A stretch of DNA of 32,065 nucleotides from assembly GCA_031269915.1 (NCBI GenBank), contig JAISYN010000202.1, positions 1 through 32,065 of the forward strand. The letters are read 5' to 3'. Shown here in pieces: positions 1 to 10,443 of the stretch. The notes under the pieces are model-generated. The model was not told the origin of the DNA, did not search any database, and saw only the letters and a list, made by a program, of their open reading frames with translations. The DNA comes from Synergistaceae bacterium. GTDB taxonomy: Bacteria > Synergistota > Synergistia > Synergistales > Synergistaceae. A program made the position numbers and the translations under genes. Numbering within the stretch: the first letter of the stretch is position 1; every line of letters starts with the position of its first letter.

Positions 1-1947
<1,947 letters not shown>

Positions 1948-1960
1948 GACGAAACCGGTT

Positions 1961-2848
1961 TTATGACAACTTGTTAAGCATCAGTATTTTTTGAGATTTA
2001 TCCCATTTGGCGTCGATTTGTTTTTTATGCTTCTGGTAAACGCACATAAACAGCGTATCCATGATACAAAACTCGGTGACCCGTTTCGATATCGATTCTC
2101 CATGAATGAAAGGATCGAAAGCGGCGGTCGAAAGCATAACATCGCTTCTTTTCGCGATTGGCGAAGAGGGGTAATTGCCTATCGTAATCACTCGTATCCC
2201 CCGGCCGTTAGCGAGTTTTATCACCTCTATCAAGGATTTTGTTTTACCTGAATGCGACACCACGACAAGAACGTCTTCATTTTCCATACTGGATAAAAAA
2301 ACTAACTGCGAATCCAAAGCCTCATATGCGACGCTGTAATAACCGGCTCTCGAAAATTTATATCCTCCCGAAAAGGCCACAAGAAAACTATCCCCCGCGC
2401 CTACGAACAACATTTTTTTCGCGCCTAACAAATATTCCGTAGCTTTTTCCAATGGTTTAGCGTCAAGGTTATTGAGTGTGCTTTCCAACGATTTTATCGA
2501 CGATCCTATTACTTTCGCGGCGATATCTCTCGCATTGTCATGTTCCGAAATGGCCTCGTAAGGATTATAATTCGGGGCTCTGCTCATTTCACGTATGAGG
2601 TTCAGTTTCATATCTCTGTAAGATTCGTAACCGAGCTTTCTCGCAAAATGAACGAGTGTTGAAGTGCTGCAGTCAGCCGAACGAGCGATATCCGTAATGC
2701 TGTATTTGAAAATCGCGTCCGGCCAGTTCAACAGATACGTACAGCCTTTTCTTTCGGCGTTTTTTAAAAACTCAAAAACAGACTTCACCTTCACCGCGAA
2801 CGAATCCGGAAAGTTGCTCAACACTTTTTCCATTTCATCATTGGTCAT
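1961..2848 (-). CDS. RpiR/MurR-family transcriptional regulator
   Basis: A 295-residue regulator with an N-terminal helix-turn-helix of RpiR type (about 1-80, including YSITDIARSADCSTSTLVHFARKLG) and a C-terminal SIS domain (about 125-260) that binds a phosphosugar. The SIS landmarks LFVGAGDSF and VVVSHSGKTKSLIEVI are clear. Family members sense the phosphorylated sugar made by the linked kinase and usually repress, sometimes activate, the transport operon. It lies between the last permease gene and the kinase, 13 bp from the latter, and has a 171-bp gap in front that contains a promoter-like pair and palindromes. The ATG at 2848 has only a distant GAGG upstream, so the start could be slightly downstream. 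Confidence 0.9.
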   Translation of the reverse strand: MTNDEMEKVLSNFPDSFAVKVKSVFEFLKNAERKGCTYLLNWPDAIFKYSITDIARSADCSTSTLVHFARKLGYESYRDMKLNLIREMSRAPNYNPYEAISEHDNARDIAAKVIGSSIKSLESTLNNLDAKPLEKATEYLLGAKKMLFVGAGDSFLVAFSGGYKFSRAGYYSVAYEALDSQLVFLSSMENEDVLVVVSHSGKTKSLIEVIKLANGRGIRVITIGNYPSSPIAKRSDVMLSTAAFDPFIHGESISKRVTEFCIMDTLFMCVYQKHKKQIDAKWDKSQKILMLNKLS

Positions 2849-2899
2849 GACATTTATTATCCTCGCGAAACGTAATAGTTGAACCGCTTATTATCTCAA

Positions 2900-2928
2900 A
2901 TCCTATACTATTTTCAGTTTCGGGTCAA
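2900..2928 (-). promoter_or_regulatory. putative promoter for the regulator-kinase pair
   Basis: On the minus strand there is TTGACC (2923-2928, five of six matches to a sigma-70 -35 box), a 17-bp spacer and TAGGAT (2900-2905, four of six). Transcription would begin near 2893, about 45 nt before the regulator ATG. This would let the regulator and kinase be expressed apart from the transporter. Confidence 0.4.
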
Positions 2929-2959
2929 ATCGTCGCAAATTAAAGATAATTCAAGATTC

Positions 2960-2972
2960 TGAATATTATTCA
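2960..2972. promoter_or_regulatory. 13-bp palindrome, candidate regulator operator
   Basis: TGAATATTATTCA has perfect 6-bp arms around one central base and lies just upstream of the putative promoter of the RpiR-type regulator. AT-rich palindromes with a TGAAT/TGTAAT-type half are typical of RpiR-family sites. A related AT-rich palindrome lies upstream of the transporter promoter at 7834-7847. Function is inferred only. Confidence 0.35.
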
Positions 2973-3019
2973 CTTTTTGCATACGACTCACCCTCTATAT
3001 TTCTTTATAAAAAATCACT

Positions 3020-4003
3020 TTATTGAACGTTCAATCTATTAATATGCTTGATTTTGACGCTGTCAGCGTACATTGCGATAAATATTATCATGCCTTGAAC
3101 TGTCGGCAAAATATATGGTATGACTCCAATCAGTCCGAGTCCGTTTTCGACTATAGCCATTATCAAGAAACCCACGACTACGCCCGGGAAAACATTTCCC
3201 ATACCGCCGAACAGACTTACGCCGCCCAGAACGGATATCGCTATCGCCTGAAATTCCCAGGAATTACCTATCGTCTGCAAAACGTTACCGAGGTTCGCAG
3301 CACAGTAAAAACCGGCTAATGCCGCACAAACATCGCATATGATAACGCAGGCGAATCTTATGTTGTCGGCATTTACACCAAGCGTACGTGCCGCTCTTTC
3401 GTTGCAGCCTACGGCTACCACGTATTTTCCGAATTGAGTGAGGGAGAGCAGCGCCTGTAAAATTATTATGACCAAAAAAACCAACAAAACCGACGTGGGA
3501 AAACCGAAAACCGTATGAGTCATAAATACCTTTATGGATTCCGGCAGAACCATAATCAAGCTTCCAGTCATCATCATTCCAGCACCTTTTACAACAAGCT
3601 GCATCCCAAGCGTGACAAGCAAAGGGCTCAATTTCAGTTTGACCATCAAAATACCGTTTACCACTCCGACTATGGCGCCGACTAACATACAAATCAGAAG
3701 TCCCACAACCGGATTTAAGGACCAATCTCTCATCGCAAAACTCGCTATGACCATTGACAGATAAGAGATGGAGCCGACGGAGAGATCGGTCAGACCGGTT
3801 ATCAAAACTAAAGCGATTCCCGCTGATATAAGAAGATAGTGGCAATTGTTCACCAACATGCTGGATATATTGCGAAACGTTAGGAAATTTGGAGAAGCTA
3901 TCGCATAAGTTACGCAAAGTAACACTAAAACTATGTAAATCGCGTAGTCAACGACTTTCAATACGTTAATTCTTTTATTATCTGTTGCGAACGATTTTCC
4001 CAT
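3020..4003 (-). CDS. sugar ABC transporter permease (RbsC-type), second copy
   Basis: An inner-membrane subunit of a ribose-type (CUT2) sugar importer. The 327-residue protein is highly hydrophobic, with about eight to ten membrane segments. It carries the family cytoplasmic loop near VAVGCNERAARTLGVN (about 195-212) that docks on the ATPase. Length is standard. Its ATG is 3 nt after the ATPase stop, so the two genes are probably translationally coupled, and a GAGG in the ATPase 3' end serves as ribosome site. Together with the permease encoded at 5521-6507 it would form a heterodimeric membrane channel rather than the RbsC homodimer. The 14-bp palindrome ATTGAACGTTCAAT (3022-3035) covers its last codons. 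Confidence 0.9.
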   Translation of the reverse strand: MGKSFATDNKRINVLKVVDYAIYIVLVLLCVTYAIASPNFLTFRNISSMLVNNCHYLLISAGIALVLITGLTDLSVGSISYLSMVIASFAMRDWSLNPVVGLLICMLVGAIVGVVNGILMVKLKLSPLLVTLGMQLVVKGAGMMMTGSLIMVLPESIKVFMTHTVFGFPTSVLLVFLVIIILQALLSLTQFGKYVVAVGCNERAARTLGVNADNIRFACVIICDVCAALAGFYCAANLGNVLQTIGNSWEFQAIAISVLGGVSLFGGMGNVFPGVVVGFLIMAIVENGLGLIGVIPYILPTVQGMIIFIAMYADSVKIKHINRLNVQ

Positions 4004-4006
4004 GCC

Positions 4007-5524
4007 TCAAACCTCGCCCAAACACGCCTTGATAAGACGCTGATTGTTTATTTCCGATTTGGACAATTCCGCTGCAACTGCTCCCTCTCTCAAAACTATT
4101 ATCCGGTCGCAAATTTCCTGAATTTCCTCGACTTCGGACGAAACTACCACGCAAGACACACCCTCGGATGCAAGTTTTCGTATCAAATACTGAATCTCCA
4201 TTTTCGATCCAACGTCTACACCGCGCGTCGGTTCGTCCAAAAACAATATGTCGGATTTTTTAGACAGCCACTTGGCGATGACAACTTTTTGCTGATTACC
4301 ACCCGAGAGTTGCTGTGTCAACATATCACAATCAGGCGAGGCGATTCGCATTTCGCCAATATATTTTTCACCTTCGTTTTTTTCTTTTTTCTTGTTCAAT
4401 ACCCGAAAAAAATTTCGGCTGAAAGTATGGAGATTAGCGCTCGTAATATTTTCCCAAAGCGGCATCGGCAGAAATAATCCGTCAAAATGACGACCTTCCG
4501 TCACATACCCGCACTCTTTAAACAGTTTTTTAGGCTCTATCGGCTCCAGTTCTCCGTTTTTCGTGTATAGAATTTCACCGCTGATTTTTTCGTCGAAACC
4601 CAGAGTCGTCCTTATCGTTTCGCTTCTTCCGGAACCGAGGAGTCCCCATAGCCCAAGGACTTCACCTTTATGCAAATCAAAATTGACGCCTATGGGATAT
4701 TTCAAACCGCTCAAATTCCGTATGCTCAAAACAATTTTTCCCGCGGATGCGCTTTCTATTTTGGAAAAAGAACGCTCCAAAGGCGTCATAAGGTCGGAAA
4801 TTCTTTTTTTGTCGAAATCAAGCGCGTGACCATATCCTACGATTTGGCCATCGCGCATTATTACGACTTTATCGCAAATTTTTTCAACCTCGTCGAGATA
4901 GTGCGTAATATAAATGATCGTTTTTTGGGAATCGCGCAGATGCCGAATTATTTCGAAAAGCTTTTCCTTTTCTTTCATCGACAGGGACGACGTTGGTTCA
5001 TCAAATAATAAAATTTCGCCACCCTGTGAAAGCGCGCGCGCTATCTGTACCATTTGCTGTTCGCCAACTGATAGTGTATTGACTTTTCTGTTCGGATTTA
5101 CATAACATCCCAGCGTAGACAACAGCCCGGCCGCTTTTTCGCGCAACAACTTTTTATCGAGGAACGGCAACATTTTATATTTTTTGTAATCTTTTAAATT
5201 TATCAGAAAAATGTTTTCATAGACCGTCATGTTATAAAAAAGCTGAATTTCTTGTTGGATAAAAGCTATTCCGTATTTTTCCGAATCACGAGGCGATAAA
5301 ATTTTCGCTTCCGTGCCATTTATGAAAATTTCCCCTTCGTCGGCCTGTAGCACCCCCCCTAAAATATTCATCAACGTAGATTTGCCCGCACCGTTCACTC
5401 CCAGCAAAGCTAAAACTTCGCCGGGATAAGCGTCGATGGAAGCGTTTTTCAGCGCGTATACGCCTGGAAAACGTTTATGGTTGTTTCGTATTTTTAATGA
5501 AGCTTCTGATTCCGTACGAGTCAT
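4007..5524 (-). CDS. sugar ABC transporter ATP-binding protein (RbsA/XylG-type)
   Basis: A two-domain ATPase powering the sugar importer at the inner face of the membrane. The first half has a Walker A LLGVNGAGKST, signature LSVGEQQMVQIARAL and Walker B ILLFDEPTSSLS. The second half has the degenerate Walker A GLLGSGRSE usual for this family, signature LSGGNQQKVVIAKWL and ILFLDEPTRGVDVGSK. With the start chosen here it is 505 residues. An in-frame GTG four codons upstream (5536) is less likely: the ATG at 5524 overlaps the preceding permease stop in the classic ATGA arrangement and has GGAG six bases upstream. Order and coupling show one transporter operon. Confidence 0.92.
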   Translation of the reverse strand: MTRTESEASLKIRNNHKRFPGVYALKNASIDAYPGEVLALLGVNGAGKSTLMNILGGVLQADEGEIFINGTEAKILSPRDSEKYGIAFIQQEIQLFYNMTVYENIFLINLKDYKKYKMLPFLDKKLLREKAAGLLSTLGCYVNPNRKVNTLSVGEQQMVQIARALSQGGEILLFDEPTSSLSMKEKEKLFEIIRHLRDSQKTIIYITHYLDEVEKICDKVVIMRDGQIVGYGHALDFDKKRISDLMTPLERSFSKIESASAGKIVLSIRNLSGLKYPIGVNFDLHKGEVLGLWGLLGSGRSETIRTTLGFDEKISGEILYTKNGELEPIEPKKLFKECGYVTEGRHFDGLFLPMPLWENITSANLHTFSRNFFRVLNKKKEKNEGEKYIGEMRIASPDCDMLTQQLSGGNQQKVVIAKWLSKKSDILFLDEPTRGVDVGSKMEIQYLIRKLASEGVSCVVVSSEVEEIQEICDRIIVLREGAVAAELSKSEINNQRLIKACLGEV

Positions 5525-6507
5525 ATTCGACTCCACTTCGATTTATTCAGGGTATAATCCATGAACGTAGCGAGAATTATTATGACCCCTTTAATCACTA
5601 ACGCCGGATACGCTTTCAGCCCCAAAAGGTTCATCACGTTCGACGTAAGGGCGATTATCAGCGCGCCAATAGCCACGCCGATGATCGTGCCTCTACCGCC
5701 TCGGTCGGATGCCCCGCCAATTACTGCTGATGACAGAATATCGAGTACCATCGATTGTGGACCCATACGAGCCTGTGCCGATCCTATCTGAGTCGAGAGC
5801 ATAATACCTGCGAGCGCCGCCGTCAAAGAACTTATCAGATAAGCTATTATCACAGTAAAACGGACCGGCACTCCGGTGACAACAGAAGCGTTGCGGCTTG
5901 TTCCGACGAAATACAGCCATCTGCCGTATACTGTTTTACCTAGAACAAATTGTGAGACTACTACTATTACGAGAAACGCGATCGAGTAGACTGGAATAAC
6001 CCACACATAAGATCTGAAAAAAGAAGTAAGAATTTTTGGAATGCCGATAACTGTATCATAATTCGTATACCAAGTAGCAAATCCTTGAGCAACAGACATC
6101 ATTGCCAGGGTAACAATCATAGGTGGCATATTGAAAACGGCAACGGCAACGCCATTTATCAAGCCCGCCAAAAGGCATACCATGATCACTATGAGGCAAC
6201 CCACCAGCCAATCTCCGGTAGTCGACATGTATGTTATTCCAACCACGGCTCCGGCTGCCATAACAGGAGGCAACGATATGTCTATTCCGCCTGTTATTAG
6301 TACGAAGGCGAGCCCCACAGCCATCGTTCCATATATTGACGCTTGCGTAATGATATTGAATATGTTGTACGGAGTAAAAAACTTGTCGACTGAAACCGAA
6401 AGTATTATAAAAACTAGAACGCCGCCGAAAAACAAAAATAAATAACGTCTGACGGTCTTCTTCGTATAGTCGTTCCAAAAATTTTTCGTTTCATGAAGTT
6501 CAGTCAT
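5521..6507 (-). CDS. sugar ABC transporter permease (RbsC-type), first copy
   Basis: A CUT2-type inner-membrane permease of 328 residues with multiple hydrophobic segments, the conserved LITGGIDISLPPVMAAGAVVG stretch near the N-terminal third and the loop FVGTSRNASVVTGVPV that contacts the ATPase. An upstream in-frame ATG at 6546 is disfavoured: it touches the base of the hairpin at 6547-6576. The ATG at 6507 has GGGAG seven bases before it and gives a normal-length protein beginning MTELHETKNF. The gene follows the binding protein and overlaps the ATPase by four bases. It is distinct in sequence from the second permease of the operon. Confidence 0.9.
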   Translation of the reverse strand: MTELHETKNFWNDYTKKTVRRYLFLFFGGVLVFIILSVSVDKFFTPYNIFNIITQASIYGTMAVGLAFVLITGGIDISLPPVMAAGAVVGITYMSTTGDWLVGCLIVIMVCLLAGLINGVAVAVFNMPPMIVTLAMMSVAQGFATWYTNYDTVIGIPKILTSFFRSYVWVIPVYSIAFLVIVVVSQFVLGKTVYGRWLYFVGTSRNASVVTGVPVRFTVIIAYLISSLTAALAGIMLSTQIGSAQARMGPQSMVLDILSSAVIGGASDRGGRGTIIGVAIGALIIALTSNVMNLLGLKAYPALVIKGVIIILATFMDYTLNKSKWSRI

Positions 6508-6546
6508 CAAGACACTCCCGATATCAACACGCTTTTCTAAAATCAT

Positions 6547-6576
6547 TCTAGGGAGAAAAACGGCTTTCTCCCTAGA
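6547..6576 (-). terminator. intercistronic hairpin after the sugar-binding-protein gene
   Basis: A perfect 12-bp inverted repeat (arms 6547-6558 and 6565-6576, built on CTAGGGAGAAA/TTTCTCCCTAG) with a 6-nt loop lies 38 bp after the binding-protein stop. On the transcribed strand it is followed by a short ATTTT. It is more likely a partial terminator or mRNA 3'-end stabiliser than a full stop, because the permease gene continues the operon. Confidence 0.65.
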
Positions 6577-6614
6577 TGTCTTCGGTATTTAACTTCTAAA
6601 ATTCAATTTAAAAT

Positions 6615-7646
6615 CTACTTGTCGAAAACTTTTAGGTCTTCGCCCGAATAATCTTTGGCCCAAACGTGGTCAAACGTTTTGTAATTCTCTTGGTCGAAAA
6701 CACGTCCCTTGATTTTGAAAAATCCGTCTTCAGCAAGTTTTTCGCCTTTTTCGAGAGTGATTATTATATCCGCCGTCTTTTCAGCGCAAAGCCAAACCGG
6801 GTTTTCCGTGCTCGCCTCTTCATATTTCTGAGCGATGTACTTGTATCCATCCGGGAAAACGTCCGTTCCAGCAAGATACACGTGATTTTTTTCGCCGCGT
6901 TTTGCCCATTTTCCTGCACGTTCGAGAGCGGTTTGCACGCCCGGTAACTGAGAATCGGACGGAGTATAAACAAAGTTGGAATCCGGATAAGTCTGCAGCG
7001 CGGTTGTAAGGTTTGTGAGAGCCGTCGACGGATCCCACTGACCGCACGAAACTGTGGTGGCTATCTTTATCCCCGCTTCCTTACACGCATCCTCGACGCC
7101 CTGCTGCCTGTTGATCGCGTTCTGGTCCTGCATGTAACCCATTATGCTTATAAAGTTGACTACTTCGACGCCGTCCTGCTTCATATACTCCAAAGTCCTC
7201 TTCATCGACGTATACGCCTGATCGTAGCTGTCCATGTTGACGGTAGCGTCCGGTTTTTCGCTGCCTGTCGCGCTGGCGTCAGCTTCGCGGCAAAACATTA
7301 TGACCTTCACTCCCGCTGCGTGGGCTTCCTCGATAGAAGCAAAGCACGCTTTGCTGTCTATCGTATTCAGCACTATGTAGTTACAACCGGCCGAGATCAT
7401 ATCTTTGACGTTGGCATTTTCCTGATTTATCGCACCGTCCGACGTAACAGCCACGTATTCGATTTCATACCCAGCTGCCTTACCCGCCGCCTCGACGGCC
7501 TCTCCAACATAATCCTGATACGCTTGGAATATCGGCTCATTGAGCGCGCTAATCACGAAACCGACTTTAATTGACTTTGTTTCAGCGCCAAAAGTTAAAC
7601 AGGGCAACATCACGACAACTAACAAAGCAAGCAATATTTTCTTCAT
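6615..7646 (-). CDS. sugar ABC transporter substrate-binding protein
   Basis: A secreted periplasmic-binding protein of the RbsB/Peripla_BP_4 type, 343 residues. It begins MKKILLALLVVVMLPCLTFGAE, a clear Sec signal peptide with likely cleavage after FGA. The mature protein opens with KVGFVISALNEPIFQAY, the first strand and ligand loop of this family, and has the hinge-type segment NYIVLNTIDSKACFASIEEAHAAGVKVIMFCREAD. It would deliver a monosaccharide or related polyol to the downstream permeases; the sugar cannot be named. The ATG at 7646 is chosen over a TTG two codons upstream because GAGGAGG lies eight bases before it. First gene of the operon, with a strong promoter-like sequence about 100 bp upstream. 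Confidence 0.92.
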   Translation of the reverse strand: MKKILLALLVVVMLPCLTFGAETKSIKVGFVISALNEPIFQAYQDYVGEAVEAAGKAAGYEIEYVAVTSDGAINQENANVKDMISAGCNYIVLNTIDSKACFASIEEAHAAGVKVIMFCREADASATGSEKPDATVNMDSYDQAYTSMKRTLEYMKQDGVEVVNFISIMGYMQDQNAINRQQGVEDACKEAGIKIATTVSCGQWDPSTALTNLTTALQTYPDSNFVYTPSDSQLPGVQTALERAGKWAKRGEKNHVYLAGTDVFPDGYKYIAQKYEEASTENPVWLCAEKTADIIITLEKGEKLAEDGFFKIKGRVFDQENYKTFDHVWAKDYSGEDLKVFDK

Positions 7647-7969
7647 ACACAATTCCTCCTCATAATTATTTTTCCTATAATTTTTAATTATAGAAAAATT
7701 TATTGCTTAAATTTAATATATTTTTTTACGGCAATTAGAATAGCTGTCACTATTTTAAACATAATGTCATATTGCTGTCAAGTAAATTTTTATTTTATCA
7801 ATTAAAAACTGAAAATAATTTTTATACTTCTGGGAATATATATATTCAGATGTTACCCAAGTCTGTACAGTGCCCGGCTCGAATTATAAAAATTCAAAAA
7901 TAGGGGTAAAATGGATATGAAGTCGCAATGATAAATAATCGCACGTGGTGAGCGGAAAGGGGGAGCGGT
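7647..7969. other. AT-rich divergent intergenic region
   Basis: About 320 bp separate the minus-strand sugar operon from the plus-strand acyltransferase gene. It is very AT-rich up to about 7850. It contains the operon promoter (7752-7781), repeated TGTCA motifs and a 14-bp palindrome GAATATATATATTC at 7834-7847. No small gene was convincing in it. The acyltransferase promoter could not be placed with confidence. Confidence 0.6.
7752..7781 (-). promoter_or_regulatory. strong sigma-70-like promoter of the sugar transport operon
   Basis: On the minus strand a perfect TTGACA (7776-7781) is followed by an 18-bp spacer and TAAAAT (7752-7757, five of six). Transcription would start near 7745, giving a leader of about 100 nt. 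Three TGTCA copies (7745-7749, 7765-7769, 7776-7780 on the plus strand) overlap it, spaced 20 and 11 bp, so they would lie on one face of the helix. Confidence 0.65.
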
Positions 7970-8635
7970 TTGTTTTTCAGGCTGGCGCAAATTTTTTTCA
8001 GGATATATTTTTTCATCTATCACCGGGTATCGGTAAAAGGACTGACGGAACTCAAAAAATTTCTTGCCGCGAGGAACGGCAAACCTGTGATTCTGGCAGC
8101 CAATCACGAAAGTTATCTCGACCCTCCGCTCGTTGGGATGCTGTATCCCCGCGCCATCAGGTTCATCGCTTGGGACGGGTTGTTCAAGGTTCCTCTGTTC
8201 GCTTCGTTGATCCGTGCGCTGGGAGCCGTGCCTGTAAACCAACAGAACAAAAACAGCGCGGCTAACCTGCTGCGCGACGTTATCGGATTTATAAGGAACG
8301 GTTACAGCGTGTTGATATTTCCGGAGGGCGAGAGATCGCCGGACGGAAATTTGCGGCCTCTTGAGGGCGGCGTCGCCCTCATCGCCTTGAAAACGGAAAT
8401 CCCCATAGTGCCGGTATGGATAGACGGAACATTCGAGGCGTATCCGATATTACGCAAATTTCCGCGTCCGTACCGCGTGGCCGTGACGTTCGGTGAACCT
8501 ATATTCACTGAAGATCTGCCGGTCGATATGCCTGAAAAAGAACGCCGCCGGACGCTGCTTGATTCGCTGGAACATTCGCTGGAAGCTATGAGGGACGGGA
8601 AATCCCATCATACGCGCGCCGGCGGGGTTTCTTAG
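7970..8635 (+). CDS. plsC: 1-acyl-sn-glycerol-3-phosphate acyltransferase (PlsC-type)
   Basis: A membrane-associated acyltransferase predicted to convert lysophosphatidate to phosphatidate in phospholipid synthesis. The 221-residue protein has a hydrophobic N-terminus, the catalytic HX4D motif in NHESYLDPP (H46 to D51), and the glycerophosphate-binding block IFPEGERS at about 116-123, followed by GGVALIAL and IVPVWIDG blocks usual in the family. Translation appears to start at TTG 7970, with GGGGAG four to five bases upstream; no ATG fits. Its stop overlaps the stop of the convergent regulator gene by a few bases, leaving no room for a terminator. Whether it acts on lysophosphatidate or a related acceptor is not shown. 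Confidence 0.88.
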   Translation: MFFRLAQIFFRIYFFIYHRVSVKGLTELKKFLAARNGKPVILAANHESYLDPPLVGMLYPRAIRFIAWDGLFKVPLFASLIRALGAVPVNQQNKNSAANLLRDVIGFIRNGYSVLIFPEGERSPDGNLRPLEGGVALIALKTEIPIVPVWIDGTFEAYPILRKFPRPYRVAVTFGEPIFTEDLPVDMPEKERRRTLLDSLEHSLEAMRDGKSHHTRAGGVS

Positions 8636-9321
8636 CGTCCGGCGCTCTGCTGGGGCTGATACAGCCACACGGCTGAGGCTTCCGTTATGCCGAAATTTAT
8701 TCCCATGCCGTTCATTGTGAACGTGAAACTGGCGCCTGTCGGCGCTTCCACCTTTTTTATGCCGAATATTTCGACGCCGGGGAGGAAGCCGGCCGCGTTG
8801 AGGCGGCGGTGAAGTTCGTACTGAGCTGTGACGCGGGCTATCACTCCGCTGGAACCGTTTGGCATCAGACACATTGGCGCCGGGAGTTCATTAGCGGAGT
8901 CCAATTTGTCGAGCAATTCCCGCAGCCACGTCTCGTTTCTGCGTTCCGCCTGTGTCAGCGCGTCGGTAAAGGCGGCCAGTCTCATCTCGGTGACCTCGTC
9001 TATCTCGTGTTCCATCACGCAAGCGACGTTCTGCGCGCGTTCCCTGGAGAATCCCAGTATCCGAACGAAGAAATCGGTGAGAAATTCGTGTCTTCTGTAG
9101 ATAGCGAGGGCTTTTTCACGCCCCTCCCGGGTCAGGATCACGTCTCCGTAACGCTCGTGTTCCAGAAGCCCGTCGCTTTTCAGTTTTTTGAGAGCAGCCG
9201 TTATGGTGGCTTTTGTCACGCCCAGGTTTTTCGACATATGGGTGACTGTGGCTATTTCTCCCGACATCTCTATTTCCAATATCGCTTCGAGATAATCTTC
9301 AATTCTGGCGGTCAGTTCCAT
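8632..9321 (-). CDS. DtxR-family metal-dependent regulator
   Basis: A 229-residue repressor of the DtxR/MntR family. It has an N-terminal winged helix (about 1-65, including TVTHMSKNLGVTKATITAALKKLKSDGLL), a dimerisation and metal-binding domain (about 66-140), and a FeoA/SH3-like C-terminal domain (about 160-220). Candidate metal ligands line up with DtxR: H78 in the RRHEF segment, and C101, E104 and H105 in ACVMEHEIDEV. The cysteine rather than acid at 101 favours an iron-type over a manganese-type site. GGAGGG lies six bases before the ATG. It is the last gene of a minus-strand trio after ornithine racemase (19-bp gap); no iron or manganese transporter is nearby, so its targets are probably elsewhere or the operon itself. 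Confidence 0.88.
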   Translation of the reverse strand: MELTARIEDYLEAILEIEMSGEIATVTHMSKNLGVTKATITAALKKLKSDGLLEHERYGDVILTREGREKALAIYRRHEFLTDFFVRILGFSRERAQNVACVMEHEIDEVTEMRLAAFTDALTQAERRNETWLRELLDKLDSANELPAPMCLMPNGSSGVIARVTAQYELHRRLNAAGFLPGVEIFGIKKVEAPTGASFTFTMNGMGINFGITEASAVWLYQPQQSAGR

Positions 9322-9340
9322 ATTTTTCCCTCCATATCAG

Positions 9341-10417
9341 TCATTCAAATACAAGTTCGACATATTCCGACGTCGAACATGCCAACATCGCTGGATAAAG
9401 CGGCCTGAAGCTCAGCGTGTCTCCGGGTTCGCATCCCACCCCGCAATCCGCGTCGGTCATGTCTATTATAAGGTGATCGCTCGAAGCCGTCACGATCTCG
9501 ACGCCATCCTCGATCGGCTCGATTCTGTCGATGTTCACGTCCTGACGTCCTATTCCCAGCAGAGCGCGTTTCCTCACGCCCCTGTCCGAGAACACGGGTT
9601 TTTCTCCAAAAGCCTGGAGTCCCACAGTCCCAACCGGGACGCTCGGCTTTAATTTGCATTCCACTATCTCCGCCGTTATGCGCAGGGCGTCCCGCGATAG
9701 ATATGGAATTTTACGGTTGAAGGCTGTATCCATGCCCAGCATCACTCCTTCGCATAATCGAAGGGCGTTCACTTCACGGGGCGCCTGCCCCCTTTCTATC
9801 ACATCCAGGCAGCAAGTCCCCCCGACGCTTATCGTGGGCAGTTCCATACCAGTGATGCCGGCGGCCGTGTCCCTGTACCTCGCGAGTGCCGTCATATTTT
9901 CTGATGTCGGCAGAACTCCCGACGCGCACGCGAAATTGGCCGCCACTCCCGACAATCGCACGCCGCCTTTCAGTTCGCGCAGCAGTTCCGCGGATGCCGG
10001 CAGCTCGTCCGGCCAAAAACCCTCTCGGAGGTCGCCGACGTCCACCATCAACAGAACTTCGTGGGTTGTGCCAAGGCGAACGCAGATTTCGTCTAGCGCC
10101 ATTATCGTAGTCACCTCGGACTGGAGGGATATGCCGGCGATGCCGACGAGTTCCTCCTGTTCGGACCGCATCGCTATTCTCATCAATTGGAGGGGAAGCC
10201 CGCAACCGGAGTCTTTGATTTTTTTCAGGTTGCGCAGCCTGCTGTCCGCGATCCCTTTGAAGCCGGCATCCGCGAATATCGACGCCAGACGGGGATCTCC
10301 GGACAGCCCTTTCGTGACGCCCCATACGGCAATACCGTTGGAGCGGCAGAGTTTCTCCACAGTACGCGCGTTTTCGAGGACTTTCTCCCTGTTAACTATA
10401 AGCGCGGGGTATCTCAT
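9341..10417 (-). CDS. orr: ornithine racemase-like PLP protein (alanine racemase N-terminal fold)
   Basis: A 358-residue pyridoxal-phosphate enzyme of the fold III alanine-racemase family, most like clostridial ornithine racemase, which interconverts L- and D-ornithine on the way to D-ornithine 4,5-aminomutase. The PLP lysine is K36 in GVTKGLSG. Further family marks are GIADSRLRNL, MVDVGDLREGFWP and SVGGTCCLDVIERG. The ATG at 10417 is chosen because AGGAGG lies seven bases before it; an upstream in-frame start at 10558 would overlap the preceding gene by over 100 bp. No aminomutase or ornithine dehydrogenase gene lies in this window, so substrate is inferred from similarity only; other basic amino acids are possible. 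Confidence 0.82.
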   Translation of the reverse strand: MRYPALIVNREKVLENARTVEKLCRSNGIAVWGVTKGLSGDPRLASIFADAGFKGIADSRLRNLKKIKDSGCGLPLQLMRIAMRSEQEELVGIAGISLQSEVTTIMALDEICVRLGTTHEVLLMVDVGDLREGFWPDELPASAELLRELKGGVRLSGVAANFACASGVLPTSENMTALARYRDTAAGITGMELPTISVGGTCCLDVIERGQAPREVNALRLCEGVMLGMDTAFNRKIPYLSRDALRITAEIVECKLKPSVPVGTVGLQAFGEKPVFSDRGVRKRALLGIGRQDVNIDRIEPIEDGVEIVTASSDHLIIDMTDADCGVGCEPGDTLSFRPLYPAMLACSTSEYVELVFE

Positions 10418-10443
10418 GAGATTCCTCCTTCGTGCCGGGGTGT

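Noticed and set aside
3285-3917. Second open frame of 210 codons on the minus strand inside the sugar permease gene
   Set aside because: It is a shifted frame of the permease gene itself; only the other frame gives the hydrophobic permease pattern.
7834-7847. Palindrome GAATATATATATTC as a definite regulator site
   Set aside because: It is a simple alternating AT tract that could arise by chance in AT-rich sequence, so it is mentioned only as a possible relative of the 2960-2972 palindrome.
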